Origin: an uncultured Winogradskyella sp.
Lineage (GTDB): Bacteria; Bacteroidota; Bacteroidia; Flavobacteriales; Flavobacteriaceae
Assembly (NCBI RefSeq): GCF_947498345.1
Contig: NZ_CANMJY010000008.1
Span: forward strand, 62,001 to 126,000
Direction: 5' to 3'
Length of the DNA stretch: 64,000 bases
Shown here: positions 27,154-37,054 of the stretch, piece after piece
How positions within the stretch are numbered: position 1 is the stretch's first letter
Layout of the letters: each line of letters starts with the position of its first letter
Position numbers and translations under genes: made by a program
Notes under the pieces: model-generated
The model's input: the letters and a program-made list of their open reading frames with translations, nothing else
Told to the model about the DNA's origin: nothing
Database searches by the model: none

Positions 27154-27796
27154 AGAAGGTCATAAAATCATATTTATAACATTAGTAATTGTCGTTGGTT
27201 CGTTTTTCTTAATAGACGAATTTATTGTCAATGAATGGTTACGTAAAGGATTGATGATTATTGTTCTTATCTTTTTTATCCTCATCCTTCAATTTTTTAG
27301 AAACCCTAAACGTCATACGCACGTTAATGAAAACCATGCCTTATCACCTGTAGATGGTAAAGTTGTGGTTATTGAAGAAGTAATGGAGAATGAGGTTTTT
27401 AAAGATAAGCGTATTCAGGTATCTGTATTTATGTCTCCTCTCAATGTACATGTAACGCGTTACCCTATTAGTGGAAACATTAGTTATAGCAAATACCATC
27501 CAGGTAAATATTTAGTAGCTTGGCACCCAAAAGCCAGTGAAGAAAATGAACGTACAACTGTCGTAGTAGAAAATAAAAGCTTTGGAAAAGTGCTTTACAG
27601 ACAGATTGCTGGCGCATTAGCTAAGCGAATAGTCAATTATGCTACTTTAAATTCTAAGGCCACCCAAGGCGCGGACTCAGGCTTTATTAAATTTGGTTCA
27701 CGCGTAGATTTATTTTTACCTTTAGATGCAGAGATTAAAGTAGAACTCAATCAAAAAGTTCGAGGTGGTGAAAGCATCATTGCCGAAATGAAATGA
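27143..27796 (+). CDS. psd: Phosphatidylserine decarboxylase-family protein, short form
   Basis: 217 residues. Converts phosphatidylserine to phosphatidylethanolamine. Two N-terminal membrane helices (about 8-25 and 33-50) precede LSPVDGKVV, VFMSPLNVHVTRYPI and the self-cleavage site GS in SGFIKFGSRVDLFLP, which yields the pyruvoyl cofactor. The short archaeal-type form is common in Bacteroidota. It overlaps both cdsA (11 bases) and the acyl-CoA-binding protein gene (4 bases). No pssA is present in this window. Confidence 0.94.
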   Translation: MFHKEGHKIIFITLVIVVGSFFLIDEFIVNEWLRKGLMIIVLIFFILILQFFRNPKRHTHVNENHALSPVDGKVVVIEEVMENEVFKDKRIQVSVFMSPLNVHVTRYPISGNISYSKYHPGKYLVAWHPKASEENERTTVVVENKSFGKVLYRQIAGALAKRIVNYATLNSKATQGADSGFIKFGSRVDLFLPLDAEIKVELNQKVRGGESIIAEMK

Positions 27797-28059
27797 CACC
27801 TGAAGAATTACATAAAGAATTTCTAGATGCCGTTGAACGTGTAAATGCCCATACGGACCCCTTTCCTGCAGATTTTTTATTACGCTTATATGCCTATTAT
27901 AAAAAAGCGACCAATGATTATGGTAGACCTAGTAGTCGCAAACAAATTATAAATGCCTTTAAAACCAATGCGCTTTTTCAAGTGCAGGATATTAGCGAAG
28001 ATGAAGCTAAGCAAGAATATATAAATCTGGTAAAAAATTATTTTTTGTACCGCAAATAG
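27793..28059 (+). CDS. Acyl-CoA-binding protein (ACBP)
   Basis: 88 residues, the whole of a four-helix ACBP domain. Markers are MTPEELHKEFLDAVERVNAH, LLRLYAYYKKATNDYGRP and the C-terminal AKQEYINLVKNYF. ACBPs bind long-chain acyl-CoA; they are typical of eukaryotes and patchily distributed in bacteria. Its 4-base overlap with psd links it to phospholipid synthesis. It ends one base before the convergent amidinotransferase-family gene, and no terminator is visible. Confidence 0.92.
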   Translation: MTPEELHKEFLDAVERVNAHTDPFPADFLLRLYAYYKKATNDYGRPSSRKQIINAFKTNALFQVQDISEDEAKQEYINLVKNYFLYRK

Positions 28060-28971
28060 TTAATCTCTAATCAAAGGCATTGTAGAACAACGTAATAGAC
28101 CTTCTTGTTTTGCAATTTCGGCATAAGGCACTTCTTCTACTGTAAAACCATTGTCTCTCAGCCAATTATTTAATCTTGTAAAGTTCTTTTCAGAAATCAC
28201 AACCTCTTCAGAAATAGAAAACACATTACTATTCATGTTGTACATTTCGTCTTTGGTAATTTCAAAGATATTATCCTTTCCAAAGAAATTAACTAACCAT
28301 TCGTACTCACTTTCAACTAAAAATCCATTTTTATGAAGAATAGCCTTATTCTTACCTATAGGTTGAAAACAACAATCTAAATGCAACGCATTTTCTTTTG
28401 GATTAGTATTGGATTTACGTAGCTCAAAAGCTTTTACAGTTTTATCTGGAAATAACTCCTGAATGGCAATAACGGCATCCATATTAGTACGTGCCGTTAT
28501 ATAATCGGGATAATCTTCACCCGAATAAGTCCCAATAAAAATATAATCGTTCCAAGGCATTACATCACCACCTTCCACGTGGCATTCTTCTGGAAGGATT
28601 ATTACTTTATCCTTATCTATTTGCTCAATAACGTGCTCAATTGCCTCATACTCACGTTCTCTATCTGGTAAAATATTGGCTTTTATTAGTTTATCCTTAA
28701 TAACAAAAGCGATATCTCTTGAAAAAATCTGGTTATAATCTTCTATAACTTTAGGTCTGTAAACTGTGACATCATACTTCTTAAAAACCTCAGCTACAGC
28801 CTCCATTTCTTTAATCATATTCTTTTCCTTAGGATATGTACCAGCTTTTATATGCTCAATTGATTTAGGGTCATATGCCTCTTCAATTTTTGGTACTGGC
28901 CCATTGCTTTTTGCAGTTCCTAGAACAACAGCTCTAAGGCGCGATGTTTCATTTTCTATATTTAAATTCAT
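28060..28971 (-). CDS. Amidinotransferase / arginine-deiminase-like protein
   Basis: 303 residues from ATG 28971. A longer reading from 28998 would begin inside the hairpin that terminates gltA, so the inner ATG is preferred. Pentein-fold guanidine hydrolase or transferase: RLRAVVLGTA, IFSRDIAFVI, ECHVEGGDVMPW, catalytic His in ENALHLDCCFQPIG and catalytic Cys295 in GLLRCSTMPLI. The substrate is probably arginine, dimethylarginine or a related guanidine. With CtlX in the same window, an arginine-to-ornithine route via citrulline is plausible. No own promoter is seen between it and the gltA terminator. Confidence 0.85.
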   Translation of the reverse strand: MNLNIENETSRLRAVVLGTAKSNGPVPKIEEAYDPKSIEHIKAGTYPKEKNMIKEMEAVAEVFKKYDVTVYRPKVIEDYNQIFSRDIAFVIKDKLIKANILPDREREYEAIEHVIEQIDKDKVIILPEECHVEGGDVMPWNDYIFIGTYSGEDYPDYITARTNMDAVIAIQELFPDKTVKAFELRKSNTNPKENALHLDCCFQPIGKNKAILHKNGFLVESEYEWLVNFFGKDNIFEITKDEMYNMNSNVFSISEEVVISEKNFTRLNNWLRDNGFTVEEVPYAEIAKQEGLLRCSTMPLIRD

Positions 28972-28984
28972 CTTAGGTAGAATA

Positions 28985-29013
28985 CAAAAAAGCTTCATAA
29001 TAATTATGAAGCT
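28985..29013 (-). terminator. Terminator of gltA
   Basis: Minus-strand arms AGCTTCATA and TATGAAGCT (nine perfect pairs, five-base loop) followed by six Ts. It lies 21 bases past the gltA stop and ends only 14 bases before the ATG of the next minus-strand gene. Confidence 0.85.
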
Positions 29014-29033
29014 CTAATTGATTATAGTTTTCA

Positions 29034-30320
29034 CTAGCGCTTTTCAATAGGTTTAAAAGCTCTGTAAGTTTCACCAATATATAATTGTCGTGGCCTGCCA
29101 ATTGGCTCTTTGCGCATGCGCATTTCGCGCCATTGAGCTATCCATCCTGGTAATCGTCCTAGCGCAAACATTACGGTAAACATCTCCACCGGAATTCCCA
29201 TAGCTCTATATATGATTCCTGAATAAAAATCAACATTAGGATATAACTTTCTATCTACAAAGTACTGATCTTCTAAAGCTTCTTTCTCTAAGCCTTTAGC
29301 AATATCTAAAATAGGGTCTTCAACTCCTAGATCTCCTAATACCTCATCAGCAGCAACTTTTATAATCTTAGCTCTTGGATCAAAGTTTTTATATACGCGG
29401 TGACCAAAGCCCATCAAACGGAAAGGATCATTTTTATCCTTAGCTTTTGCCATATATTTTTTAGTGTCTCCACCATCTTCTTTTATAGCTTCGAGCATTT
29501 CTAAAACAGCCTGATTGGCTCCACCATGTAATGGTCCCCAAAGCGCAGAGATACCTGCAGCAAGAGATACAAATAGACCAGCATGAGAAGAACCTGTAAT
29601 TCTTACAGTAGATGTTGAACAATTTTGCTCATGATCAGCATGTAGAATTAATAATTTATCTAATGCATTAACTAAAATAGGATTCTGTTCATACTCTTGT
29701 GTTGGGCTTTTAAACATCATTTTTAAGACATTCTCTACATACCCTAAACTATTATCCCCATAATCTAATGGTAATCCATGTTTTTTACGCATGGTCCATG
29801 CTACTAATACAGGGAATTTACCTAGTATTCTAACAATAGCATTATACATGGCCTCGTCTGAGTTAACATCAACAGAACTCGGATTAAATGCTGTAAGTGC
29901 ACTTGTTAGGGAAGATAACACACCCATTGGATGTGCCGATTTTGGAAAAGCATCTAATATCTTTTTAATATCATCATCTACAACCGCGTGAGATTTAATA
30001 TCAGAGTGAAATTTATCTAGTTCCTCTTTATTTGGTAATTCTCCAAAAATCAACAGATAAGCCACTTCTAGAAAGTCTGCTTTTTCAGCAAGTTCTTCTA
30101 TAGAATACCCTCTATACCTTAAAATACCTTTTTCACCATCCAGAAATGTTATAGCACTTTCGCAACTTCCGGTATTTTTGTAACCTGGATCTATAGTAAT
30201 AACACCATTGGTTGCGCCTCTTAAGGCTTTAATATCTATAGCAACTTCGTTTTCTGAACCTATTTTTACAGGAAATTCAAACTTATCGCCATTAATTTCT
30301 AAGGTAGCTTTATCTGACAT
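29034..30320 (-). CDS. gltA: Citrate synthase
   Basis: 428 residues, type II (hexameric, NADH-type length). Condenses oxaloacetate and acetyl-CoA at the entry of the TCA cycle. Catalytic histidines are in LHADHEQNCSTSTVR and GPLHGGANQAVLE, the aspartate in VDFYSGIIYRAMG, and MGFGHRVYKNFDPRA is also intact. Monocistronic, ended by a hairpin terminator. An inverted repeat lies in its upstream region. Confidence 0.97.
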   Translation of the reverse strand: MSDKATLEINGDKFEFPVKIGSENEVAIDIKALRGATNGVITIDPGYKNTGSCESAITFLDGEKGILRYRGYSIEELAEKADFLEVAYLLIFGELPNKEELDKFHSDIKSHAVVDDDIKKILDAFPKSAHPMGVLSSLTSALTAFNPSSVDVNSDEAMYNAIVRILGKFPVLVAWTMRKKHGLPLDYGDNSLGYVENVLKMMFKSPTQEYEQNPILVNALDKLLILHADHEQNCSTSTVRITGSSHAGLFVSLAAGISALWGPLHGGANQAVLEMLEAIKEDGGDTKKYMAKAKDKNDPFRLMGFGHRVYKNFDPRAKIIKVAADEVLGDLGVEDPILDIAKGLEKEALEDQYFVDRKLYPNVDFYSGIIYRAMGIPVEMFTVMFALGRLPGWIAQWREMRMRKEPIGRPRQLYIGETYRAFKPIEKR

Positions 30321-30365
30321 TTTAGTTTATATGTATTTTGTGAATTTTTAAGGACTGTAAATTTA

Positions 30366-30385
30366 CGAAATCTCAAACGATTTCG
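30366..30385 (-). promoter_or_regulatory. Inverted repeat in the gltA upstream region
   Basis: CGAAATC and GATTTCG separated by six bases, 46 bases upstream of the gltA ATG. A weak -7-like TAAATTTA on the minus strand (30357-30364) lies directly downstream. The position would suit a repressor or activator site. No known factor can be named. Confidence 0.35.
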
Positions 30386-30490
30386 GAAGTAGATTTACAA
30401 CGCTTTTAACAATTTCAATATTCTTAAAATCAATAGCAGAAACTATGAGCTCTATTTCTCAAATTATCAATAATATATAATGCTACAGCA

Positions 30491-30520
30491 TTTGAAAAAT
30501 AAGGATAATCACTAATTTTG
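30491..30520 (+). promoter_or_regulatory. Promoter of the DUF481 gene
   Basis: TTTG at 30491-30494, 18-base spacer and TAATTTTG at 30513-30520, 18 bases before the ATG at 30539. A good match to the Bacteroidota consensus. Confidence 0.65.
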
Positions 30521-30538
30521 TCCTACTTATAATTAACT

Positions 30539-31291
30539 ATGAATTATATTAGAATTTTCTTGTTTCTTATCTCATTTTCTTGCCACTCACAAGTTGTAAA
30601 TATTGAAACTTTGCGAAAACCAAGTGATTCTGTTAAATGGACAGGTTCGGTTAGTCTAGATGTATCATTGATTAAAAATACTAATGATATTTTTAGAATT
30701 GCCAATAAAGCCCATATCCAGTACAACAACAATCTTAATTTTTGGCTATTTGTTAATGATTTAAATCTTCAAAAAATAGAAGATAATTCCTTAGTAAATC
30801 GTGGTACTCAACACTTAAGATACAATAGAAGAATCTCTAAAAAGATAAAATGGGAAGTGTTTGCACAGGGGCAATATGATGCCATTTCCGAAATAGGTTT
30901 TAGAGGTTTATTAGGAACCGGACCACGATTTAAGCTGTCTAAAAACGATAATTATAGGTTTTATTTAGGCACTTTAATTATGTATGAATACGAAAAAGCA
31001 TCTAACGCTATTCCCGACCGCATTCAAAATGATATAAGAGGAAGTGCTTATCTGTCTTTTAGCTTATACCCTACTGAAACGATTAGCATTATTAGCACAA
31101 GCTATTATCAACCAAAAATTGATATACTTAATGATTACCGCTTTTCCAGCAATACATCAATACTTTTTAAAATCTTTGAAGATTTAGCATTTAAGGCTAA
31201 TTTTAATTTTTTCCATGATGCTTTTCCTGTGAGTTCAGCAGTACCTAAAACTCAATTTGAGCTAACTAATGGCTTACTCTATACATTTTGA
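30539..31291 (+). CDS. DUF481-family outer-membrane protein
   Basis: 250 residues. A signal peptide ends near CHSQ and the rest is a predicted small beta-barrel: alternating strands with NFWLFVNDLN, GTGPRFKLSKNDNYRFYLGT and a final aromatic residue (GLLYTF). It fits DUF481, outer-membrane barrels of unknown function, some salt- or stress-induced. Its stop is 5 bases before the end of the convergent LRR gene. Confidence 0.8.
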   Translation: MNYIRIFLFLISFSCHSQVVNIETLRKPSDSVKWTGSVSLDVSLIKNTNDIFRIANKAHIQYNNNLNFWLFVNDLNLQKIEDNSLVNRGTQHLRYNRRISKKIKWEVFAQGQYDAISEIGFRGLLGTGPRFKLSKNDNYRFYLGTLIMYEYEKASNAIPDRIQNDIRGSAYLSFSLYPTETISIISTSYYQPKIDILNDYRFSSNTSILFKIFEDLAFKANFNFFHDAFPVSSAVPKTQFELTNGLLYTF

Positions 31292-31296
31292 ATCTA

Positions 31297-33576
31297 TTAT
31301 TTTTTGATTAAACGTTCAGTAATAATTCCTGAAGGAGATTGAACCTCTATAAAATATATACCACTTCTATAATCCATGATATTTACTAAAGCCGTAGTTG
31401 AATTTAGATTCTGTTGATAGGTGAGTCGACCTTGAATGTCATAGACCTTAATTGAATCCATTAAATTTCTACTTGTAATACTTATATAATCAGTAGTTGG
31501 ATTAGGATACACTTTAATGGTGTCCTTTAGACTAACTTCATCAATGGACAAGACTTGAAAATTAGTTTGAGCAATGTTGGTTATAATCGGAAAATTATAA
31601 TCAAAATAGATTTCCGCTTGTTGCGAAACATCATCACCTGTATTTAAAGTATCTAATGATTTAATTTTAAATAAAACATTACCTGTTTCAGCAGGAGCCA
31701 GATTGATATCATCAAATATAAACTCTACGCTATTCCCTGTAATTCTGGAATACATATCGTGAGAGGAATTTAATATTTGTAAAGTACTCAAATCATATTG
31801 TGCTTCATCAATATCATCTCTAATAACCACAAATGTCGCTGCTGCTGTACCTGTATTTTCAAACCTGACATTATAATGTAAGTACTCTCCTATTATATCT
31901 GGCGACACAATATCACCTTCTAAGCATATAATATCATTAGGATCATAAGCCCCAACTACAACCTGCTCTAAATTAAATACATTATCATCTGGAATTTCAT
32001 CACCAGAAACTGGGTTAATGGTTGCCGTAAATTCTAATACATCATCTATATTAACACTAGGTGTTTCCATTGGTGAATTGACATTAAGCACAAAATCGAT
32101 TACTCTACTTTCAAATGGGTTTAAATCTAGATAATCCCATGACAGATTTCCAGGATCTTGTACAGAAAGAGCCTCTGATGTTGATATAAGATCTAAAACA
32201 CTATCATCATAAGCAAAGTCTATACTGCCAGAAAGCACCTGATTCCCCTTATTTTTATAAACTAATTGATACTCTGCATCAAAACCTGGTCGAGCTGGCA
32301 CAGTTGGAATGATGAGAATTTCTACATCATTATGAACGCCGTTTGCAGTAATACAAAAATCTTGATTGGTCGTATTATTTAAATCTGTAAAATCTATAAT
32401 TGGATTCAATGGCGAAATATTGAAAAAACTAGGGTTCTCTAATTCTGGTGTTAATTGATAATTACCTACTTCAGTATAAAATATATAGTTGCCTGATTGG
32501 TTAGAGAAGGATGAACCTATTGATGCACCATCATCCAAACTGAATCTTAAATTTGGCATCTCATAATCCGAGTCATCGCATCCGCTATTATCCAAATCTA
32601 ATTTAACGTTTCCTAAAATCGTATTATAATCACCTCCAGGCACAAATGAGCAATAACTACTTATAGGACCTTGATAATCTGTAAACTCTTGAAAGGCTAA
32701 TATTTCTTCCTCATCCGCACATATAAACTCAATTGGATTGTTTAAAATATTTAATGGAGAAAATATGGCATCCTCATCAAATGAAACTCCTCCGTTTTTT
32801 ATATTAATGTTTGTGATTTGATTATCATTACAACTCCACCATATTAATTCATTGTGATTACTCAAATCTAATTCTGTCAACTGATTATTGCTACAAATTA
32901 AAAGCTCTAAATTATTGTTTTGTGATATATCAAGAGAGGTGAGATGATTAGAGCTACATGTTAAATGCGTCAAATTAATGTTTTGAGTAACATCAATATT
33001 GCTAATCTGATTATTAGAAAAATTTAAATATATTAAACCTGAATTTTGAGACACATCTAACATGTTTATATTATTAACGCTACACCTCAAATTCTTAAGA
33101 TTTATATTTTGAGATATATCTAAGTTAGTTAATTCATTATTAGAAATTTCTAAATACTCCAAATCTATATTTTGGGTAGTATCGATAGTACTAATTGCAT
33201 TACCATTTGACCATATGGTTTTTAAATTTATATTTTGTGAAATATTAATATTACTTATAGAATTATGTCTACAATTTAAAAATTCTAAATTAGTAAATGA
33301 TTCAATTCCTGTTAAATCTGATATGTTTTGATTTGCTGGTCGGTTTTGATTTTGTACTCTTAACTCATATACATTTAGAGCCTCAGACACCTCAATCTCA
33401 CCATTATTATTTGTATCAACGATTATGTCATTACCATTAAAGTCTTTAGCAATATTTATCGCAGGGCTTGCTTGCAATAACCTTGCTTTAAAATTAGGAT
33501 CTGGGATATTAACGATTTGGGCTTGTATCATTCCACAAATAAAAATGAGGGTGAGAATAGTAAAGATTGATTTCAT
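31297..33576 (-). CDS. Leucine-rich-repeat T9SS cargo protein
   Basis: 759 residues. A signal peptide ends near IQAQ. An EF-hand-like DTNNNGEIEVSEAL is at about 53-66. Eight or nine LRRs of about 21 residues (LxxLDISQNINLxxLxCSxN) span roughly 85-260, followed by a beta-sandwich and a DUF7619-type repeat domain (GAYDPNDIICLEGD...EIYFDYNFPI). The type A T9SS sorting domain is at about 685-759 (VYPNPTTDYISI, YDIQGRLTYQ, YRSGIYFIEV). It should be secreted through the type IX system and anchored or released at the cell surface, probably for adhesion or protein binding. The DNA is repetitive in the LRR part. Confidence 0.9.
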   Translation of the reverse strand: MKSIFTILTLIFICGMIQAQIVNIPDPNFKARLLQASPAINIAKDFNGNDIIVDTNNNGEIEVSEALNVYELRVQNQNRPANQNISDLTGIESFTNLEFLNCRHNSISNINISQNINLKTIWSNGNAISTIDTTQNIDLEYLEISNNELTNLDISQNINLKNLRCSVNNINMLDVSQNSGLIYLNFSNNQISNIDVTQNINLTHLTCSSNHLTSLDISQNNNLELLICSNNQLTELDLSNHNELIWWSCNDNQITNINIKNGGVSFDEDAIFSPLNILNNPIEFICADEEEILAFQEFTDYQGPISSYCSFVPGGDYNTILGNVKLDLDNSGCDDSDYEMPNLRFSLDDGASIGSSFSNQSGNYIFYTEVGNYQLTPELENPSFFNISPLNPIIDFTDLNNTTNQDFCITANGVHNDVEILIIPTVPARPGFDAEYQLVYKNKGNQVLSGSIDFAYDDSVLDLISTSEALSVQDPGNLSWDYLDLNPFESRVIDFVLNVNSPMETPSVNIDDVLEFTATINPVSGDEIPDDNVFNLEQVVVGAYDPNDIICLEGDIVSPDIIGEYLHYNVRFENTGTAAATFVVIRDDIDEAQYDLSTLQILNSSHDMYSRITGNSVEFIFDDINLAPAETGNVLFKIKSLDTLNTGDDVSQQAEIYFDYNFPIITNIAQTNFQVLSIDEVSLKDTIKVYPNPTTDYISITSRNLMDSIKVYDIQGRLTYQQNLNSTTALVNIMDYRSGIYFIEVQSPSGIITERLIKK

Positions 33577-33692
33577 AGTTTTTTATTTTTAGATGTGGAT
33601 TTTCTAAAAAGGTTGCGTTATAAAACAATTTAATTTATTATTTTTCTTACAAGAAATACAATCATCATACTAATTATCAATTAGTTTCCCAT

Positions 33693-33723
33693 AAAAAAAA
33701 CCTACCCAAATTAATGGATAGGT
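33693..33723 (-). terminator. Terminator of eno
   Basis: Minus-strand arms ACCTA-T-CC and GG-G-TAGGT (seven pairs with one mismatch, eight-base loop) followed by a run of Ts. It begins 26 bases past the eno stop. Confidence 0.75.
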
Positions 33724-33748
33724 CTTTCAAATTTATTGGCACAAAATA

Positions 33749-35068
<1,320 letters not shown>

Positions 35069-35150
35069 TCAAAATTACGAAAATCTAAAACTTAAAATAG
35101 AACATCAATCATATTTACGATTAATATTTACTATAATGTTTTCGTAACTT

Positions 35151-35188
35151 AAAAAACGCAACAAAACATAAATTTTGTTGCGTTTTTT
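35151..35188 (-). terminator. Bidirectional-looking terminator of carA
   Basis: Perfect 16-pair stem: AAAAAACGCAACAAAA and TTTTGTTGCGTTTTTT around a six-base loop, just past the carA stop. T-tracts flank both sides, but only carA runs into it. Confidence 0.9.
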
Positions 35189-35192
35189 GTAT

Positions 35193-36296
35193 TTAGTTGT
35201 TCTTAATATTCTCTATAAACTGGTCAAACAGATACACTGAATCGTTTGGTCCAGGACTTGCCTCTGGATGATATTGTACCGAGAAACAGTTTTTGTCTTT
35301 GATTTTAATACCTGCAACTGTATTATCATTAAGGTGTACGTGTGTAATTTCTACATTACTATTGGCTTCGGTTTCTTCTCTATTAATAGCAAAACCATGA
35401 TTTTGAGAGGTAATCTCACCTTTACCTGTTACTAAATTTTTTACCGGATGATTTATACCTCTATGGCCATTATGCATCTTATAAGTTGAGATGCCATTAG
35501 CTAAAGCAATGACCTGATGCCCTAGGCATATGCCAAATAATGGTTTATTTCTGGATATAATTTCCTTAGCAACTGCTTGTGCTTCAACTAAAGGTTCTGG
35601 GTCACCAGGACCATTGGATAAAAAATAGCCATCTGGATTAAAGGCTTCTAAGTCTTCAAATTTTGAATTGTATGGAAATACTTTAATATAGGCATCTCTT
35701 TTGGCTAGATTTCTAAGAATATTCTTTTTAATACCTATATCTAAAGCGGCAATCTTATATTTTGCATTTTCGTCGCCAAAATAATACGGTTCTTTTGTTG
35801 ATACTTGAGAAGCCAACTCTAAACCTTTCATGTCTGGCTGCTCTGCTAATTGCTGCTTTAAACTTTCGATATTGTCTACTTCAGTTGATATTACAGCATT
35901 CATAGCGCCATGATCTCTAATATAACTCACCAATGCTCTGGTATCTACATCTGCTATGGCTAAAGTATTATGCTTTTCAAAAAATTCTTCTAGTGATGCA
36001 TCACCTGCAGGTCTGGAATACTCAAAACTAAAATTTTTACAAATTAAGCCTGCTATCTTAACAGTATCAGATTCTACTTCGTCTTCTTTAGTGCCATAAT
36101 TACCGATATGTGCATTAGTAGTCACCATTAATTGCCCATAATACGAAGGATCTGTAAAAATTTCTTGGTAGCCAGTTGTACCCGTATTAAAACATACTTC
36201 ACCAAATGCAGTTCCTTCTTTTCCTATGGACTTTCCATGGAAGATAGTGCCATCAGCCAATAAAATAAGTGCTTTTTTTCTTTGTTTGTATTTCAT
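35193..36296 (-). CDS. carA: Carbamoyl-phosphate synthase small subunit
   Basis: 367 residues from ATG 36296; a TTG two codons upstream was rejected. Glutamine amidotransferase subunit supplying ammonia for carbamoyl phosphate (arginine and pyrimidines). N-terminal domain ALILLADGTIFHGKSIG and GTTGYQEIFTDPSYYGQL. The class I GATase domain has nucleophile Cys in PLFGICLGHQVIA and the His-Glu pair in VQYHPEASPG. carB is not adjacent, so the subunit genes are split. Confidence 0.97.
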   Translation of the reverse strand: MKYKQRKKALILLADGTIFHGKSIGKEGTAFGEVCFNTGTTGYQEIFTDPSYYGQLMVTTNAHIGNYGTKEDEVESDTVKIAGLICKNFSFEYSRPAGDASLEEFFEKHNTLAIADVDTRALVSYIRDHGAMNAVISTEVDNIESLKQQLAEQPDMKGLELASQVSTKEPYYFGDENAKYKIAALDIGIKKNILRNLAKRDAYIKVFPYNSKFEDLEAFNPDGYFLSNGPGDPEPLVEAQAVAKEIISRNKPLFGICLGHQVIALANGISTYKMHNGHRGINHPVKNLVTGKGEITSQNHGFAINREETEANSNVEITHVHLNDNTVAGIKIKDKNCFSVQYHPEASPGPNDSVYLFDQFIENIKNN

Positions 36297-36354
36297 ATTC
36301 AATTCGTTATATAGAGTTTTCCGTATAATCGGAAATTTTTGGTTTTACAAAATT

Positions 36355-36391
36355 CCAAAAAAAAAGGATAAACTTAAAAAGTCTATCCTTT
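36355..36391 (-). terminator. Terminator of the rpsD-rpoA-rplQ unit
   Basis: Minus-strand arms AAAGGATA and TATCCTTT (eight pairs, 13-base loop) followed by nine or more Ts. It lies 116 bases past the rplQ stop and 60 bases before carA. Confidence 0.8.
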
Positions 36392-36506
36392 ATATTTATT
36401 AATGATTATTAACATCCGATAATCGGACCTTATGTATGGCAAAAGAAGTTCTAATTTTTCTATCTGATTTCACTTTAGAACCTGTTTGCCTTTTCAAAAT
36501 CATTTC

Positions 36507-36980
36507 TTATTCTTCTTCGTTAGTAGCTTTAGTTTCTACTGGTGCAGCTGCAGCAACACTTTTCTTACCACCTCTTCTACTTCTACGTGTTTTCTTCTCT
36601 GGCTTACCAGCTGTATAAAGTTCATTGTAATCAACTAACTCTATCATTGCCATATCAGCGTTGTCACCTAATCGGTTACCTAACTTAATGATACGTGTAT
36701 ATCCACCAGGACGATCAGCAACTTTAGCTGCAACATCTCTAAATAATTCTGCAACCGCCTCTTTTTGTCTTAATCTAGACATCACAACTCTTCTGTTGTG
36801 TGTTGTATCTTCTTTAGACTTTGTAATTAAAGGCTCAACAAATTGCTTTAAAGCTTTTGCTTTTGCTGTTGTTGTGTTAATACGTTTGTGCTCTATTAAA
36901 GAACAAGCCATATTAGCTAACATAGCTTTTCTATGTGCTGTTTGTCTTCCTAAGTGGTTGAATTTTTTTCCGTGTCTCAT
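36507..36980 (-). CDS. rplQ: 50S ribosomal protein L17
   Basis: 157 residues, bL17. N-terminal [20 protein letters not shown] and the core [20 protein letters not shown] are typical. A Lys/Arg/Ala/Thr-rich tail (about 125-157, [18 protein letters not shown]) makes it about 30 residues longer than E. coli L17, as usual in Bacteroidota. Last gene of the ribosomal super-cluster, 74 bases after rpoA. Confidence 0.98.
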   Translation of the reverse strand: MRHGKKFNHLGRQTAHRKAMLANMACSLIEHKRINTTTAKAKALKQFVEPLITKSKEDTTHNRRVVMSRLRQKEAVAELFRDVAAKVADRPGGYTRIIKLGNRLGDNADMAMIELVDYNELYTAGKPEKKTRRSRRGGKKSVAAAAPVETKATNEEE

Positions 36981-37054
36981 GACCTTTGTTTTATCATCTT
37001 GCTACCAAACTCAGTTATTTGAGGAGCAAAATATGATTATTATTAATTATCTAA

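Noticed and set aside
28972-28998. Upstream ATG extending the amidinotransferase-like protein by nine residues
   Set aside because: It lies in the stem of the gltA terminator, so an mRNA starting there would be unlikely; the inner ATG gives the conserved start.
32800-33300. Repeated DNA in the LRR gene as a possible CRISPR-like or tandem-repeat array
   Set aside because: The repeats are 63-66 bases long, in frame and degenerate; they encode LRRs of a normal protein.
33700-33708. A third GGGTAGG on the minus strand, as in the predicted ECF sigma promoter
   Set aside because: It is part of the 3' arm of the eno terminator and is followed by a T-run, with no CTGTTA 16 bases later and no start codon in range.
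36415-36427. Small inverted repeat TCCGA-TAA-TCGGA downstream of rplQ
   Set aside because: Five pairs, no T-tract; the stronger hairpin at 36355-36391 accounts for termination.
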